39,517 bases of DNA from Deltaproteobacteria bacterium (lineage in GTDB: Bacteria > JAEEML01), in assembly GCA_016283195.1 (NCBI GenBank), contig JAEEML010000133.1:1-39517 (forward strand), given 5' to 3'. The translations under genes and the position numbers were made by a program. Each line of letters opens with the position of its first letter. Position 1 is the first letter of the stretch. Under the pieces are notes generated by a model. The model ran no database searches. It was not told the DNA's origin and saw only the letters and a list, made by a program, of their open reading frames with translations. This document shows, piece after piece, positions 17,518 through 25,643 of the stretch.

Positions 17518-18876
17518 ATGACCAGCGAAAATAAAACAAAAACTCTGCGCGACAGACCGGCCATGCGCTGGCTGGCTCTCGTCATTGTGGCGGCCACCAT
17601 GATGTTTGGTTACTTTTTTACCGATATCATGTCCCCGCTCGAAGAGCTCTTAACCGCCCCCAAAGGCGGCGCGGAAGGCCTGGGCCTCGGCTGGAGCAGC
17701 GATGATTACGGCTTTTTCTCCGGCTCTTACAGCTTTTTTAATGTCTTTCTTTTGATGCTCTTTTTCGGCGGCATCATTTTAGACAAATTCGGCATTAGGA
17801 TTACCGGTATCATCAGCACGGTGCTCATGTTTTTGGGCGCTATTATTAAGTGGTATGCCGTTAGTAACACCTTTGAGGGCACCATGTTTGGCTACCAGAT
17901 GCAGGTAATTGTTGCCTGCCTCGGCTTTGCCACTTACGGTGTGGGCTGCGAAATTGCCGGCATCACCATCAGCAAAGTTATTGTCAAATGGTTCACCGGT
18001 TATGAACTGGCTCTGGCTATGGGTATTCAGGTGGCTCTTGCCCGTCTCGGTACCGCCGCGGCTTTTGGCCTCGCTCTGCCCTTTGCTAAAGCTTTCGGCG
18101 GGGTGAGCGCCAGTGTGGCTCTCGGGGCGGCTCTCCTGTGCGCCGGTGTTATTGCCTTTATCGGCTACTGCTTTATGGATAAAAAACTGGATGCCCAGGC
18201 GGCCGCGGCCAGTAGCGAAAAAGAGGAGGGCTTCAAATTTGCCGATCTCAAAAAGCTCTTTACTTGCAAGGGCTTTTGGCTCATTACCTTGCTTTGCCTC
18301 ATGTTCTATGCCGGCGTTTTCCCCTTCTTGAAATTTGCCACCAAGCTGATGATCACCAAATACGGCGTGGCCGAAAATATTGCCGGCCTTATTCCCGCCA
18401 TGCTGCCCTTTGGCACCATCATTTTGACACCGCTCTTTGGCGCTCTTTACGACAAGAAGGGGAAAGGAGCCACTTTGATGCTCATCGGCTCCATTTTAAT
18501 GACTCTCGTCCATGTGGTCTTTGCTTTGCCCAATCTGGGTTCCTGGGTGCTGGCTGTAGTTGTTATTTTGGTCCTCGGTGTGGCTTTTGGTCTGGTGCCC
18601 TCGGCCATGTGGCCCTCTGTGCCCAAAGTTATTCCCATGCAGCTTTTGGGCACCGCTTATGCCCTCATCTTTTATATCCAGAATATCGGCCTCGCGCTGG
18701 TGCCTATTTTGATTGGCAAAGTCAATGGCGCGAGTACGGAAAACGGTGTCACCAACTATACGCCCAGCATGGCTATTTTTGCCGCTTTTGGTATATGTGC
18801 CATCATCATCGCCTTCTTGCTCAAAGTGGAAGACAAAAAAGCCCATTACGGCCTGGAAGAGCCCAATAAAAAGTAA
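17518..18876 (+). CDS. Major facilitator superfamily transporter
   Basis: A 452-residue inner-membrane carrier with about 12 hydrophobic segments, starting with LALVIVAATMMFGYFFTDI after a short charged cytoplasmic N-terminus. The loop between segments 2 and 3 has the MFS signature in the form GGIILDKFGIRITG (G-x3-D-K/R-x-G-x-R). A polar Lys/Glu-rich central loop (about 218-240) separates the two halves. In my judgement the sequence is most like the uncharacterised MFS proteins common in gut Bacteroidetes, related to the MFSD1/dipeptide-type carriers; the substrate is unknown. AGGAG lies 8 nt before the ATG. It stands alone, with no catabolic genes beside it. A short inverted repeat GTAAGC/GCTTAC (18873-18890) overlaps the stop codon but has no T-run, so it is not a good terminator. 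Confidence 0.85.
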   Translation: MTSENKTKTLRDRPAMRWLALVIVAATMMFGYFFTDIMSPLEELLTAPKGGAEGLGLGWSSDDYGFFSGSYSFFNVFLLMLFFGGIILDKFGIRITGIISTVLMFLGAIIKWYAVSNTFEGTMFGYQMQVIVACLGFATYGVGCEIAGITISKVIVKWFTGYELALAMGIQVALARLGTAAAFGLALPFAKAFGGVSASVALGAALLCAGVIAFIGYCFMDKKLDAQAAAASSEKEEGFKFADLKKLFTCKGFWLITLLCLMFYAGVFPFLKFATKLMITKYGVAENIAGLIPAMLPFGTIILTPLFGALYDKKGKGATLMLIGSILMTLVHVVFALPNLGSWVLAVVVILVLGVAFGLVPSAMWPSVPKVIPMQLLGTAYALIFYIQNIGLALVPILIGKVNGASTENGVTNYTPSMAIFAAFGICAIIIAFLLKVEDKKAHYGLEEPNKK

Positions 18877-18945
18877 GCACCATTGCTTACCCAGCCGCTA
18901 AAACGACGATAGCAAACAGGGGCGCAAGATTTTACGCCACTGCTG

Positions 18946-18974
18946 TTGAAAATAGAGGAAAATTTCACTATACT
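18946..18974 (+). promoter_or_regulatory. Sigma-70-like promoter for the SpmA-SpmB-like gene
   Basis: TTGAAA (18946-18951) and TATACT (18969-18974) are separated by exactly 17 bp, one of the best matches to the consensus in the window. Transcription would begin near 18981 and give a leader of about 130 nt that includes the palindromic repeat at 19066-19104. It lies in the 234-bp gap after the MFS gene, which has no other recognisable content. Confidence 0.6.
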
Positions 18975-19065
18975 CCCGCACCCGGTCGCTTAGGGCGCCC
19001 ACCCTCGCCATTTGGATGATGAAGAGGGTAAATTGGCCAGAATTAGCCATATATGCTCAGAAAAT

Positions 19066-19104
19066 TCCCCCTCGCTGCATGGGAGAGGGGGTTAGGGGGT
19101 GAGG
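19066..19104 (+). repeat. REP-like palindromic repeat, copy A
   Basis: The sequence has CCCCCTC (19067-19073) followed by GAGAGGGGG and then GGGGGTGAGG, the same order as the inner and outer right arms of the copies near 27400 and 27500. The outer left arm is missing. The right end GGTGAGG is 6 nt before the ATG at 19111 and is the only Shine-Dalgarno-like sequence there. Confidence 0.7.
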
Positions 19105-19110
19105 TCAGCT

Positions 19111-20415
19111 ATGCTTAATTATATTTGGTTTGGGCTACTGGCTATCTCTCTTTTGGCCGGGGCCTTTCATGGCAATATGGCTGCTGTCAGCACGGCCTCT
19201 TTTGAGGCGGCCAAGGGGGCCGTCACTCTGGCCCTCGGCCTTGTTGGCGTTATGGCTCTTTGGTTGGGCGTTATGCGCGTGGCTCAGGATGGCGGGCTCA
19301 TGCAGCGCCTGGCCCGGCTCATCCGCCCGCTAATGGTCCGCCTCTTCCCCGATGTGCCCAGCGAGCACCCGGCCATGGCGGCCATGATTATGAATATCAC
19401 CGCCAATATGCTGGGGCTCGGCAATGCCGCCACCCCCTTTGGCATCAAAGCCATGAAGGAGCTCGATACTTTAAACCCGCGCAAGGGGGTGGCCACCGAC
19501 GCCATGGCCCTCTTTTTGGCTATCAATACTTCGAGTGTCACCATTTTGCCGCTGGGCGTCATCGGCATCCGCGCCGCCGCCGGCTCCAAAGATCCGGCTA
19601 TTATTACCGTCACCACCATTTTTGCCACCATCTGTTCAACTATTGTAGCTATTACGCTGGCTAAGCTCTTTAGCCGCTTACCCGCTTATTCTCTCGAAAA
19701 ATTTCCCGGTGAGCCGGCGGTGGCCGCTGAGCCCAAAAATGAAGCCGCGCCGGAAGTAATGGAGCTTGGAGAAGCGCCCACTGCCGTTAAGTGGCGCAAG
19801 TGGCTGGTCTTGGCCTTAATACTGACTTTTTTAGGCGCCATGGGCTATCAAATCCACCTCATGGCCGCCACGATGACTCCCTTTGCCATTTTGTCGGCTC
19901 TCGCTTCTGGTTGGCTTATCCCGGCTATTTTGGTGGGCCTTATTGCTTATGGCTTTGTCTATGGGGTCAAAGTCTATGACAGCCTGGTAAAAGGGGCCAA
20001 AGAGGGCTTTGAAATTGCTATAAAAATCATCCCTTTTTTGGTGGCTATTATGGTGGCTGTAGCCATGTTCCGGGCAAGCGGCGCTCTGGCCGATTTACAG
20101 GCTTTTCTGGCGCCGGTGTTAGACCCCTTGGGCTTGCCGGCCGAGGCACTCGCTATGGCTATTGTGCGCCCACTTTCGGGGAGCGGCGCCATGGGCATCA
20201 TGACCGAAACCATCAATACCATGGGGCCGGATACTTATGTGGGCCAGCTGGTCTCCACTCTTAACGGCTGCACCGAAACCACCCTTTATGTCATGGCGGT
20301 CTATTTTGGGGCCGTGGGCATCACCAAAGTGCGCCATAGCTTATGGGCGGCGCTTTTAGCCGATTTAACCGGCGTCATTGCCTCGGTATTTATTTGCCGC
20401 ATATTCTTTCTGTAG
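19111..20415 (+). CDS. Fused SpmA-SpmB-like nucleoside-recognition (Gate) membrane protein
   Basis: A 434-residue polytopic membrane protein in which two Gate-domain halves are joined. The N-terminal half resembles spore maturation protein A (NITANMLGLGNAATPFGIKAMKELD, then TDAMALFLAINTSSVTILP). The C-terminal half resembles SpmB (AIKIIPFLVAIMVAVAMFRASGALADL, RPLSGSGAMGIM, GQLVSTLNGCTETTLYVMAVYFGAVGI). A Pro/Glu-rich cytosolic linker lies between them. In Bacillus the two separate proteins are needed for spore core dehydration; fused forms occur widely in non-spore-formers, probably as transporters of unknown substrate. I take ATG 19111 rather than an in-frame GTG at 19099, because GAGG precedes it by 6 nt and the hydrophobic start follows at once. 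No sporulation gene is nearby. Confidence 0.85.
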   Translation: MLNYIWFGLLAISLLAGAFHGNMAAVSTASFEAAKGAVTLALGLVGVMALWLGVMRVAQDGGLMQRLARLIRPLMVRLFPDVPSEHPAMAAMIMNITANMLGLGNAATPFGIKAMKELDTLNPRKGVATDAMALFLAINTSSVTILPLGVIGIRAAAGSKDPAIITVTTIFATICSTIVAITLAKLFSRLPAYSLEKFPGEPAVAAEPKNEAAPEVMELGEAPTAVKWRKWLVLALILTFLGAMGYQIHLMAATMTPFAILSALASGWLIPAILVGLIAYGFVYGVKVYDSLVKGAKEGFEIAIKIIPFLVAIMVAVAMFRASGALADLQAFLAPVLDPLGLPAEALAMAIVRPLSGSGAMGIMTETINTMGPDTYVGQLVSTLNGCTETTLYVMAVYFGAVGITKVRHSLWAALLADLTGVIASVFICRIFFL

Positions 20416-20437
20416 GAGTTGATAGTGGCTAAAATTT

Positions 20438-20519
20438 CCCTCACCCTGACAGGCAGTGAAAATTATGCCAACGCGCTCTTCTTTATTTGTCATGCCCTCA
20501 CCCCGACCGGTGGTGAGGG
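20438..20519 (+). repeat. REP-like palindromic repeat, copy B (plus a half copy)
   Basis: A perfect 8-bp inverted repeat, CCCTCACC (20495-20502) and GGTGAGGG (20512-20519), encloses a 9-nt loop. A further left half-arm CCCTCACCC lies at 20438-20446. This is the short form of the family without the inner CCCCTCTC/GAGAGGGG hairpin. It lies in the 123-bp gap upstream of znuA, whose own ribosome site (AGGAG) is downstream of the repeat. Confidence 0.7.
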
Positions 20520-20538
20520 ATGAAAATAGGAGCTGATA

Positions 20539-21486
20539 ATGGTTAAAAGTTTTATGATGGTTATAGTTAATAAGTGCGCTTTAGGGCTAATCTTTGTCTT
20601 ATTTGCGCTTTCGGCTTGCTCGCCAAGTAAAGCTCCGCAGGATAGCCGCCTCAAAATAGCCGTAGCTATTGCCCCTGAGGCCTGGCTGGCCGAGCAAATA
20701 GGCGGAAATGAAGTAATAGTCACCACTTTGGTGGAGCCTGGTGTTTCGCCGGAGACTTTTGACCAATCGCCAAAAAATATGGCCGCCATTGCCGCCGCCG
20801 ACCTCTTTTTTGTCAGCGGTTTTACCTTTGAACACCGCCTGATTGACAAAATGGCCAAAAATAGTGCGACGCGCTTTATCGAACCCAGCGCTACCTTGCC
20901 GCTGCGCCATTTTGACGCCGCTGAAGCGCACCACCACCATGATGGCAGCGACCATAAAGAGGCTAAAGATGACGATTTAGATCCCCATTTTTGGTTCTCA
21001 ATAAAGCACATGACTCACCATGCCAAGGTGATGACCGAGGCTATGATAGCGGCCCGCCCGCAGCAAAAAGCCAATTTTTCAGCTAACTTACAAAAAGTTT
21101 TAAAAGAACTTGAGCTTTTGCAACAAGAAGCCACCGGCCTCCTTGCCCCGTATAAGGGGCGGGCCTTTTTGGTCTTTCATCCCACTTATGGCTATTTGGC
21201 CGAAGAATTTGGGCTCACCCAGGTGGCTATTGAAGCCGAGGGCAAAGAGCCGGCGCCCAAGCAACTGGCAGCCATAACAGAAGAAGCCAAAGAGCACAAA
21301 ATCAGCACCATTATTGTGCAACCGCAATTTCCCTTTAGTGCTGCCAGCGCGGTGGCCGAGGCCATTGGCGGCCAGGTGATAGTGGTGGATTCGCTCTCAG
21401 CCGATTATCCGGCTATGTTTCGCCGCCTGACAGAGACTCTCTCTGTCTCTTTTAAAGACACTTCCGAGCAGGCCGCCAATGAGTAA
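20539..21486 (+). CDS. znuA: ZnuA-like zinc/manganese ABC transporter substrate-binding lipoprotein
   Basis: A 315-residue cluster A-I solute-binding protein. The N-terminus is a lipoprotein signal peptide ending in the lipobox LSAC, so the mature protein is anchored in the periplasm. It captures Zn(II), or possibly Mn(II), for the permease. A His/Asp-rich stretch AEAHHHHDGSDH, followed by more acidic residues, is typical of the flexible zinc-collecting loop of ZnuA. The motifs VEPGVSPETFDQSP, DPHFWFS and VFHPTYGYLAEEFGL fit the family, with the metal-binding His residues in DPHFW and VFHPTYGY. The stop overlaps the start of the ATPase gene by 8 bp. AGGAG lies 6 nt upstream of ATG. No clear Zur box is visible upstream. 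Zinc is favoured over manganese because of the His loop. Confidence 0.9.
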   Translation: MVKSFMMVIVNKCALGLIFVLFALSACSPSKAPQDSRLKIAVAIAPEAWLAEQIGGNEVIVTTLVEPGVSPETFDQSPKNMAAIAAADLFFVSGFTFEHRLIDKMAKNSATRFIEPSATLPLRHFDAAEAHHHHDGSDHKEAKDDDLDPHFWFSIKHMTHHAKVMTEAMIAARPQQKANFSANLQKVLKELELLQQEATGLLAPYKGRAFLVFHPTYGYLAEEFGLTQVAIEAEGKEPAPKQLAAITEEAKEHKISTIIVQPQFPFSAASAVAEAIGGQVIVVDSLSADYPAMFRRLTETLSVSFKDTSEQAANE

Positions 21487-22243
21487 TATCCCGGCTATTT
21501 GTATAAAAGATCTGGCCTTTTCCTACGAGGACGGCCGCGCTATTTTGCAAGAAGTGAATTTAGATATTCTCCCCGGCACTTTTACCGCCATGGTGGGGCC
21601 CAACGGCGGCGGCAAAACAACGCTGCTCCGCCTTATCTTGGGTCAGCTTACGCCGGCTAAGGGCTCTATCAGCATCTTTGGCCGCTCTCCGCGCGCCGCC
21701 CGGGAAAAAATCGGCTATGTGCCACAGCAACTGCGCTATGATCAGCTTTTTCCCATTACGGTGAGCGAGGTAGTCTTAATGGGCACTTTAACAGCCAAAA
21801 CATCCTGGGGCTTTCGCTATAGCACGGCCCAAAAAGAGGCGGCCAGAAGGGCGCTTAACGAAGTTGGCCTTACCCACTGGTCCGAGCCCTTTAAGGCGCT
21901 TTCCGGCGGCCAAAGGCAAAGGGTGCTGATTGCCCGCGCGCTGGTGGGGCGGCCGGAGCTTTTGCTTTTAGATGAGCCGACTGCCAATCTCGATGCGGCG
22001 GTAAGTGCAGAATTTTACGAGCTTTTATCAAGGCTTAACCAGGAAATGACTATTCTCCTTGTCTCCCACGATATGGAGTATGTCTCGCAAAATGTGAATA
22101 ATGTGGTTTGTGTCAATCACACTGTTGATGTCCACCCCACCAGCGCGCTGGAATTTGTGCAAAGCGGCCATCTTATGGCCGGCGGCCTGAAGAGAGTGCG
22201 CCACGATATTTCCGCGCCCGCTCCGGAGCATCATCATGATTGA
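21479..22243 (+). CDS. znuC: ZnuC-like metal ABC transporter ATP-binding protein
   Basis: A 254-residue ABC ATPase that powers the metal importer from the cytoplasmic face. Walker A is GPNGGGKTT (about 37-45), the Q-loop is GYVPQQ, the signature is LSGGQRQRV and Walker B is LLLLDEPT, with the H-loop in LLVSHDMEYV. The C-terminus ends in a short His cluster, EHHHD, which could sense or bind metal but is not needed for the ATPase. It overlaps znuA by 8 bp and znuB by 8 bp, so all three should be made from one transcript with coupled translation. Confidence 0.92.
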   Translation: MSNIPAICIKDLAFSYEDGRAILQEVNLDILPGTFTAMVGPNGGGKTTLLRLILGQLTPAKGSISIFGRSPRAAREKIGYVPQQLRYDQLFPITVSEVVLMGTLTAKTSWGFRYSTAQKEAARRALNEVGLTHWSEPFKALSGGQRQRVLIARALVGRPELLLLDEPTANLDAAVSAEFYELLSRLNQEMTILLVSHDMEYVSQNVNNVVCVNHTVDVHPTSALEFVQSGHLMAGGLKRVRHDISAPAPEHHHD

Positions 22244-23066
22244 ATTTATTAGTGCGCTTATGGAGCATAGCTTTTTGCAAATGGCCCTTCTGGCCGCTGT
22301 GCTCACGGCTATTCCCTGCGGCATAGTCGGCAGTTATGTGGTGACTAAGCGCATCACCTATGTGGCCGGCGGCATTGCCCATTGCGTCTTGGGCGGCATC
22401 GGTCTTGCCCATTATTTAAACCATGTCCACGGCCTTAGCTGGATGAGTCCCATGTTGGGCGCTCTTCTGGCCGCACTTTTAGCCGCTCTTATTATCGGCC
22501 TGGTCACCACCCGCCAAAATGAGCGCGAGGACACCATCATCGGCGCCCTCTGGGCCATCGGCATGGCCGGCGGCCTCTTCTTTATGGCCATGACCCCCGG
22601 CTATAATGCCAGCCTGGTGAGCTATCTCTTTGGCAATATTCTTTTGGTAACTCAGCAGGATATTTATCTAATCATAGCTTTGGATATAGCCATAGCCATC
22701 CTGATCCTGCTCTTTTATCGCCACCTCCTGGCCGTGAGTTTTGACCAGGAATATGCTGCTCTGCGCGGCCTTTCGGTGAAGCGCTTTACCTTTATTTTGC
22801 TCTTTATGGTGGCCATCACCGTGGTGCTGCTCGTGAGCGTGGTGGGCATTGTTTTGGTAATAGCTTTACTCACTTTGCCGCCGGCCATTGCCGCCCGTTT
22901 TTCTAAAAATCTGGGCCAGATGATGGCCATTTCCACGCTGGTTTGTCTCTTTTGTTCTGCCGGCGGCCTGGCTATAAGTTACAGCCCCAATTTGCCGGTA
23001 GGGGCCACTATTGTGCTTTTGGCTGGTGGGCTTTATCTGCTTAGCACTTTGCTCAGAAAGAAATAG
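22236..23066 (+). CDS. znuB: ZnuB-like metal ABC transporter permease
   Basis: A 276-residue inner-membrane protein with seven to nine hydrophobic helices, of the ABC-3 family (ZnuB/TroC/MntB). Typical pieces are the early GIVGSYVVTKRITYVAGGIAHCVLGGIGLA, the central ISYLFGN-like VSYLFGNILLV and the late VGIVLVIALLTLPPAIA. It forms the membrane channel of the importer with the preceding two genes. There is no further gene in the operon; a short intergenic region without a clear terminator separates it from a convergent toxin-antitoxin module. Confidence 0.92.
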   Translation: MIEFISALMEHSFLQMALLAAVLTAIPCGIVGSYVVTKRITYVAGGIAHCVLGGIGLAHYLNHVHGLSWMSPMLGALLAALLAALIIGLVTTRQNEREDTIIGALWAIGMAGGLFFMAMTPGYNASLVSYLFGNILLVTQQDIYLIIALDIAIAILILLFYRHLLAVSFDQEYAALRGLSVKRFTFILLFMVAITVVLLVSVVGIVLVIALLTLPPAIAARFSKNLGQMMAISTLVCLFCSAGGLAISYSPNLPVGATIVLLAGGLYLLSTLLRKK

Positions 23067-23111
23067 TCGCCTTTTGTGAATAAAATCATATTAATACAGC
23101 TTGCATCGACG

Positions 23112-23324
23112 TTAAGCGCTTAGAATGCTATGCTCTTTACCATAAGCTACGGCTGCCTGATGAAACTCGTCTGACGTAATATTAGCAAAATATTGTTGTC
23201 GCCATTTGGTATAATCGGATTTTTCTTTGATAATAATGGATATAAAACGTTCAGCTTCTACGGTTCCCAGCCTTTCAATAAGATATTTCATACCGGTATC
23301 CATCAGCTCAATAGTGCTAGTCAT
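23112..23324 (-). CDS. Small protein of a PIN-domain module (probable antitoxin)
   Basis: A 70-residue acidic/amphipathic protein without a recognised fold. The motifs YLIERLGTVEAERFISII and DYTKWRQQYF recall a family of short proteins often encoded beside PIN-domain genes of this type. Its start overlaps the end of the upstream PIN gene by 8 bp, so it is the second gene of the pair; most VapBC modules have the antitoxin first. A role as antitoxin is inferred from partnership and size only. Confidence 0.6.
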   Translation of the reverse strand: MTSTIELMDTGMKYLIERLGTVEAERFISIIIKEKSDYTKWRQQYFANITSDEFHQAAVAYGKEHSILSA

Positions 23325-23763
23325 TGAAGGCCTCCAATTTATAAATAAAACTTAGTGGATTTATTAGTGCTATTCTGTCTGTACGATATTTTAACAATCT
23401 GTTGTCGGTTGTTAAAAAATATGAAGCGCCACCTATAATAGCACCAGCTACATGGTGAGCATCAGCTGCTTTTATTCCGGTTAAGGTAATTTCATCAGCC
23501 AGTACTTTAACTTCAGCGCTTTTTTCAATATCGACATAAATGGTGCTATTTTCCTTTATAAAAGTTAGTATGGAATTTCGCCTTATTTCATAAGGATTGC
23601 GACTGTTTTCGTATAATAAAACATAGGAAGTAACCAGTTTAAAGCGCTTGTCTCGAATAAGAGCCTGAATATGTAATTTTGCTTGTGCCTCCAGAGATAC
23701 TCTAAGCTGAGACTGATCATCGTAAGGGCGATTATAGCAGCAATTATCGAGATATATCAGCAT
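23317..23763 (-). CDS. PIN-domain protein, probable toxin RNase
   Basis: About 148 residues from ATG 23763 (MLIYLDNCCYNRP). PIN domains are Mg-dependent RNases and are usually toxins in bacteria. The acidic residues are visible: Asp in IYLDNCCYN, Glu in LLYENSRNP, Asp in IKAADAHHV and Asp in LTTDNRLLK. An upstream in-frame ATG at 23817 would add 18 residues but lies only 6 nt from a TATACT -10 (23828-23823). The transcript would then start at about that codon, so the internal ATG is preferred; its ribosome site (AGGAAG, 12 nt away) is only fair. The product pairs with the 70-residue protein. The pair is AT-richer than znuABC, consistent with mobility. Confidence 0.75.
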   Translation of the reverse strand: MLIYLDNCCYNRPYDDQSQLRVSLEAQAKLHIQALIRDKRFKLVTSYVLLYENSRNPYEIRRNSILTFIKENSTIYVDIEKSAEVKVLADEITLTGIKAADAHHVAGAIIGGASYFLTTDNRLLKYRTDRIALINPLSFIYKLEAFND

Positions 23764-23822
23764 ATTGAAACCGCGCTTCCTATTGTGTGCCGACATATTA
23801 CAAAAGAAATGCCGCAATTTTT

Positions 23823-23828
23823 AGTATA
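23823..23828 (-). promoter_or_regulatory. -10 element of the PIN-domain module
   Basis: TATACT reads on the minus strand at 23828-23823. The -35 region is not convincing. Transcription would start near 23816, and this argues against the ATG at 23817 as the start of the PIN gene. Confidence 0.35.
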
Positions 23829-23886
23829 GCGCTCTAAATAATCGAAAGCGAGCAAAAACATTGTATTTGTCTGCGGATTATGGGGC

Positions 23887-24843
23887 TTAGCGGATGGAAA
23901 CGTTGATATTTTCCACTTTGCCGTGGCGGGTGATTTCCACCCCTAAGTTGGAAGTCTCTTTGAGTTTTTGGTAAAGCTCCAGCGCCTTATCCGGGCTATT
24001 CATCTCATAGCCGTTGACTTTTTGGATAATATCGCCGTTTTTGAGGCCCAGTTTGCTAAAAATGCTGCCCGGGCGGATAGAGAAAATCTTAAAGCCGTTG
24101 GATTTGCCGTTTTTGAAGTTGGGCACCAGGCGAGCCTGGCTGGCCACTTGCGAAAGGTTATTCATCACCTTGTCCACTTCGCCTTTTTCCACCACATAAT
24201 TAAATTCATCAACTTTTTGCACCGAGGTGCCGATTTCTTCAGAAGCCGGCTCAGCAGCGGCTGTTGTAGTAGCTGCCGGTTTGGGAGTTTTGGGCTTTTT
24301 GCTATACTCTTTGCCCAGCTCGCATAGCTCATATTCGCTATCGCTATTCAGCACCACAATGGCTTTCTGGCGAATATCCATAACGGTATATCCGTCGTCT
24401 ATTTTGGCCGCATCGCCGCCTATGCCAAATACTTTGGGCTCACCTTTTTTGCCCGGTGAGTAAATAACCATAGACCAGGCAGGGTCATTGGCGGCAATAG
24501 TGGCTACAAGCTCACCGCCAAGTGAGCATTCGTGCATACTTTCATCAGGCGGCAGCTCGCCGTCAGCCAGTTGCGCTTTGGCTTCAATAGCCGCTTTATC
24601 TTCTTTTACTTCCTCTTTGGGCTCCAAAATTTCCTTTTTGGCATCCAGCAAATTGCGCTCACTAATGATTTCCAGAGGGCGGGGCTCATTTTTAGCTGTG
24701 GTAAGCGTTTGCGGGCGGCTGGCTGCCGCCGGCTCAATAGAGGGCTCCACGGCATCGGCAATCACGCTACTCGCGCTCTTAGCGGCAAAGAAAGAACAGA
24801 GACTAACAAAAACCAAATTTATGGCCCAAAGGTAACTAAGCAT
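23887..24843 (-). CDS. gspC: GspC-like type II secretion inner-membrane protein with PDZ domain
   Basis: A 318-residue bitopic protein. The short N-terminus and one hydrophobic segment (about 4-22) would anchor it in the inner membrane. A Pro/Ala/Glu-rich spacer follows, then a homology-region-like part at about 105-190 (EYELCELG, VFGIGGDAAKIDDGYTVMDI) and a C-terminal PDZ domain at about 225-318 (SIFSKLGLKNGDIIQKVNG). This is the layout of GspC, which contacts the secretin and helps choose substrates. The call rests on architecture. No other gsp gene is in the window, which is unusual because gspC normally starts a gsp operon; other PDZ proteins of this topology cannot be fully excluded. A strong GGAGGAGGG ribosome site precedes the ATG. 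It sits between two toxin-antitoxin modules. Confidence 0.7.
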   Translation of the reverse strand: MLSYLWAINLVFVSLCSFFAAKSASSVIADAVEPSIEPAAASRPQTLTTAKNEPRPLEIISERNLLDAKKEILEPKEEVKEDKAAIEAKAQLADGELPPDESMHECSLGGELVATIAANDPAWSMVIYSPGKKGEPKVFGIGGDAAKIDDGYTVMDIRQKAIVVLNSDSEYELCELGKEYSKKPKTPKPAATTTAAAEPASEEIGTSVQKVDEFNYVVEKGEVDKVMNNLSQVASQARLVPNFKNGKSNGFKIFSIRPGSIFSKLGLKNGDIIQKVNGYEMNSPDKALELYQKLKETSNLGVEITRHGKVENINVSIR

Positions 24844-24937
24844 TTTCCCTCCTCCAGAGGAGAAACCAACGGCATATTATAGGGCAAAAGAGCAGGTGGC
24901 TGCAAGAAAATTTGCTGTTTTTGCAGCAGGCGCTTGG
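24844..24937. other. Spacer with an inverted repeat downstream of vapC
   Basis: GCTGCAA (24899-24905) and TTGCAGC (24921-24927) form a perfect 7-bp inverted repeat with a 15-nt loop. It lies just after the vapC stop in its direction of transcription. No T-run follows on either strand, so a terminator role is doubtful. Confidence 0.35.
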
Positions 24938-25354
24938 CTATATGTTTTTCCAATTCTCTATTATAATGTTAGGAAGTCGTTTAAGGTGCTTCACATTATC
25001 GGTTACCATCACGAGGTTGTTTTTAATTGCTGTTGAACCAATTAGAATGTCAAAATCATCAATTCGCTCGCCGGTAAGCTCAAGGCTTGTTTTTATGTCT
25101 CCAAATAGTTCAAGAGCCGGAAAAATCGGGAGTACATCAAAGTTATTAGTAATAAACTCAATATCTTTTGCGCGTGCAGACTTGTTGTTGCTTTTGGAGG
25201 CTCCATAATATAGCTCTGCTATGGTTATTTCAGAAACATAGCAATTTCTTGGATCAACTTCGATAATTCTCTCGCGGATGCCATATTTGTTTTTGAGTAA
25301 CGAAATGCAGATATTTGTATCAAGCAAAAAGCCGCGTTCCTGTTTCCGTCTCAT
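24938..25354 (-). CDS. vapC: VapC-like PIN-domain toxin
   Basis: A 138-residue PIN-domain RNase, probable toxin of a VapBC pair, expected to cleave RNA and stop translation when free. The conserved acidic residues are Asp12 in LLDTNICISLLK, Glu in EITIAELYYG, Asp in DDFDILIGSTAI and Asp in VTDNVKHLKRL. The FitB/VapC-like arrangement and length are normal. It starts 3 nt after the stop of the antitoxin gene, with GAGGA 11 nt upstream. Toxin activity is inferred from the family. Confidence 0.88.
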   Translation of the reverse strand: MRRKQERGFLLDTNICISLLKNKYGIRERIIEVDPRNCYVSEITIAELYYGASKSNNKSARAKDIEFITNNFDVLPIFPALELFGDIKTSLELTGERIDDFDILIGSTAIKNNLVMVTDNVKHLKRLPNIIIENWKNI

Positions 25355-25357
25355 AAA

Positions 25358-25612
25358 TCAGAAGTCCTCTAAAATACGTGAATTTCCCTGTACCCTTGCC
25401 GCACGGATTGCCGCTGTCTCTTCCTCGGGGGAGATATCGTCACACCAAGAGTTGCTTAGACCATCAAAAAAAGACATATTCTTTTTTGTTTGCTTTGATT
25501 TCTCCAAAATAGAGGCCGAAAGCTTATTTATTAAGGTGATTTTTATACTATTTTCAAGAGGCATGAGCATTTGTGCATACCAATTTGCCGTTTCTCTGGT
25601 TATTGCATTCAT
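25358..25612 (-). CDS. vapB: VapB-like antitoxin
   Basis: An 84-residue protein directly upstream of vapC with 3 bp between them. The C-terminal half (DISPEEETAAIRAARVQGNSRILEDF) is acidic and likely binds the toxin. The N-terminal half does not show a DNA-binding motif I can name with certainty. GGGGTG lies 4 nt before the ATG. Assignment rests on position, length and composition. Confidence 0.7.
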   Translation of the reverse strand: MNAITRETANWYAQMLMPLENSIKITLINKLSASILEKSKQTKKNMSFFDGLSNSWCDDISPEEETAAIRAARVQGNSRILEDF

Positions 25613-25643
25613 TTTTCACCCCGGAAACTTTCCTCGTTTAGAT

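Noticed and set aside
18264-18869. 201-residue open frame inside the MFS gene, +1 frame
   Set aside because: It is rich in His, Arg, Cys and Tyr without any motif and lies fully inside a well-supported membrane protein; it is a frame shadow.
18873-18890. GTAAGC/GCTTAC hairpin at the MFS stop as terminator
   Set aside because: The stem is only 6 bp, it includes the stop codon and no T-run follows.
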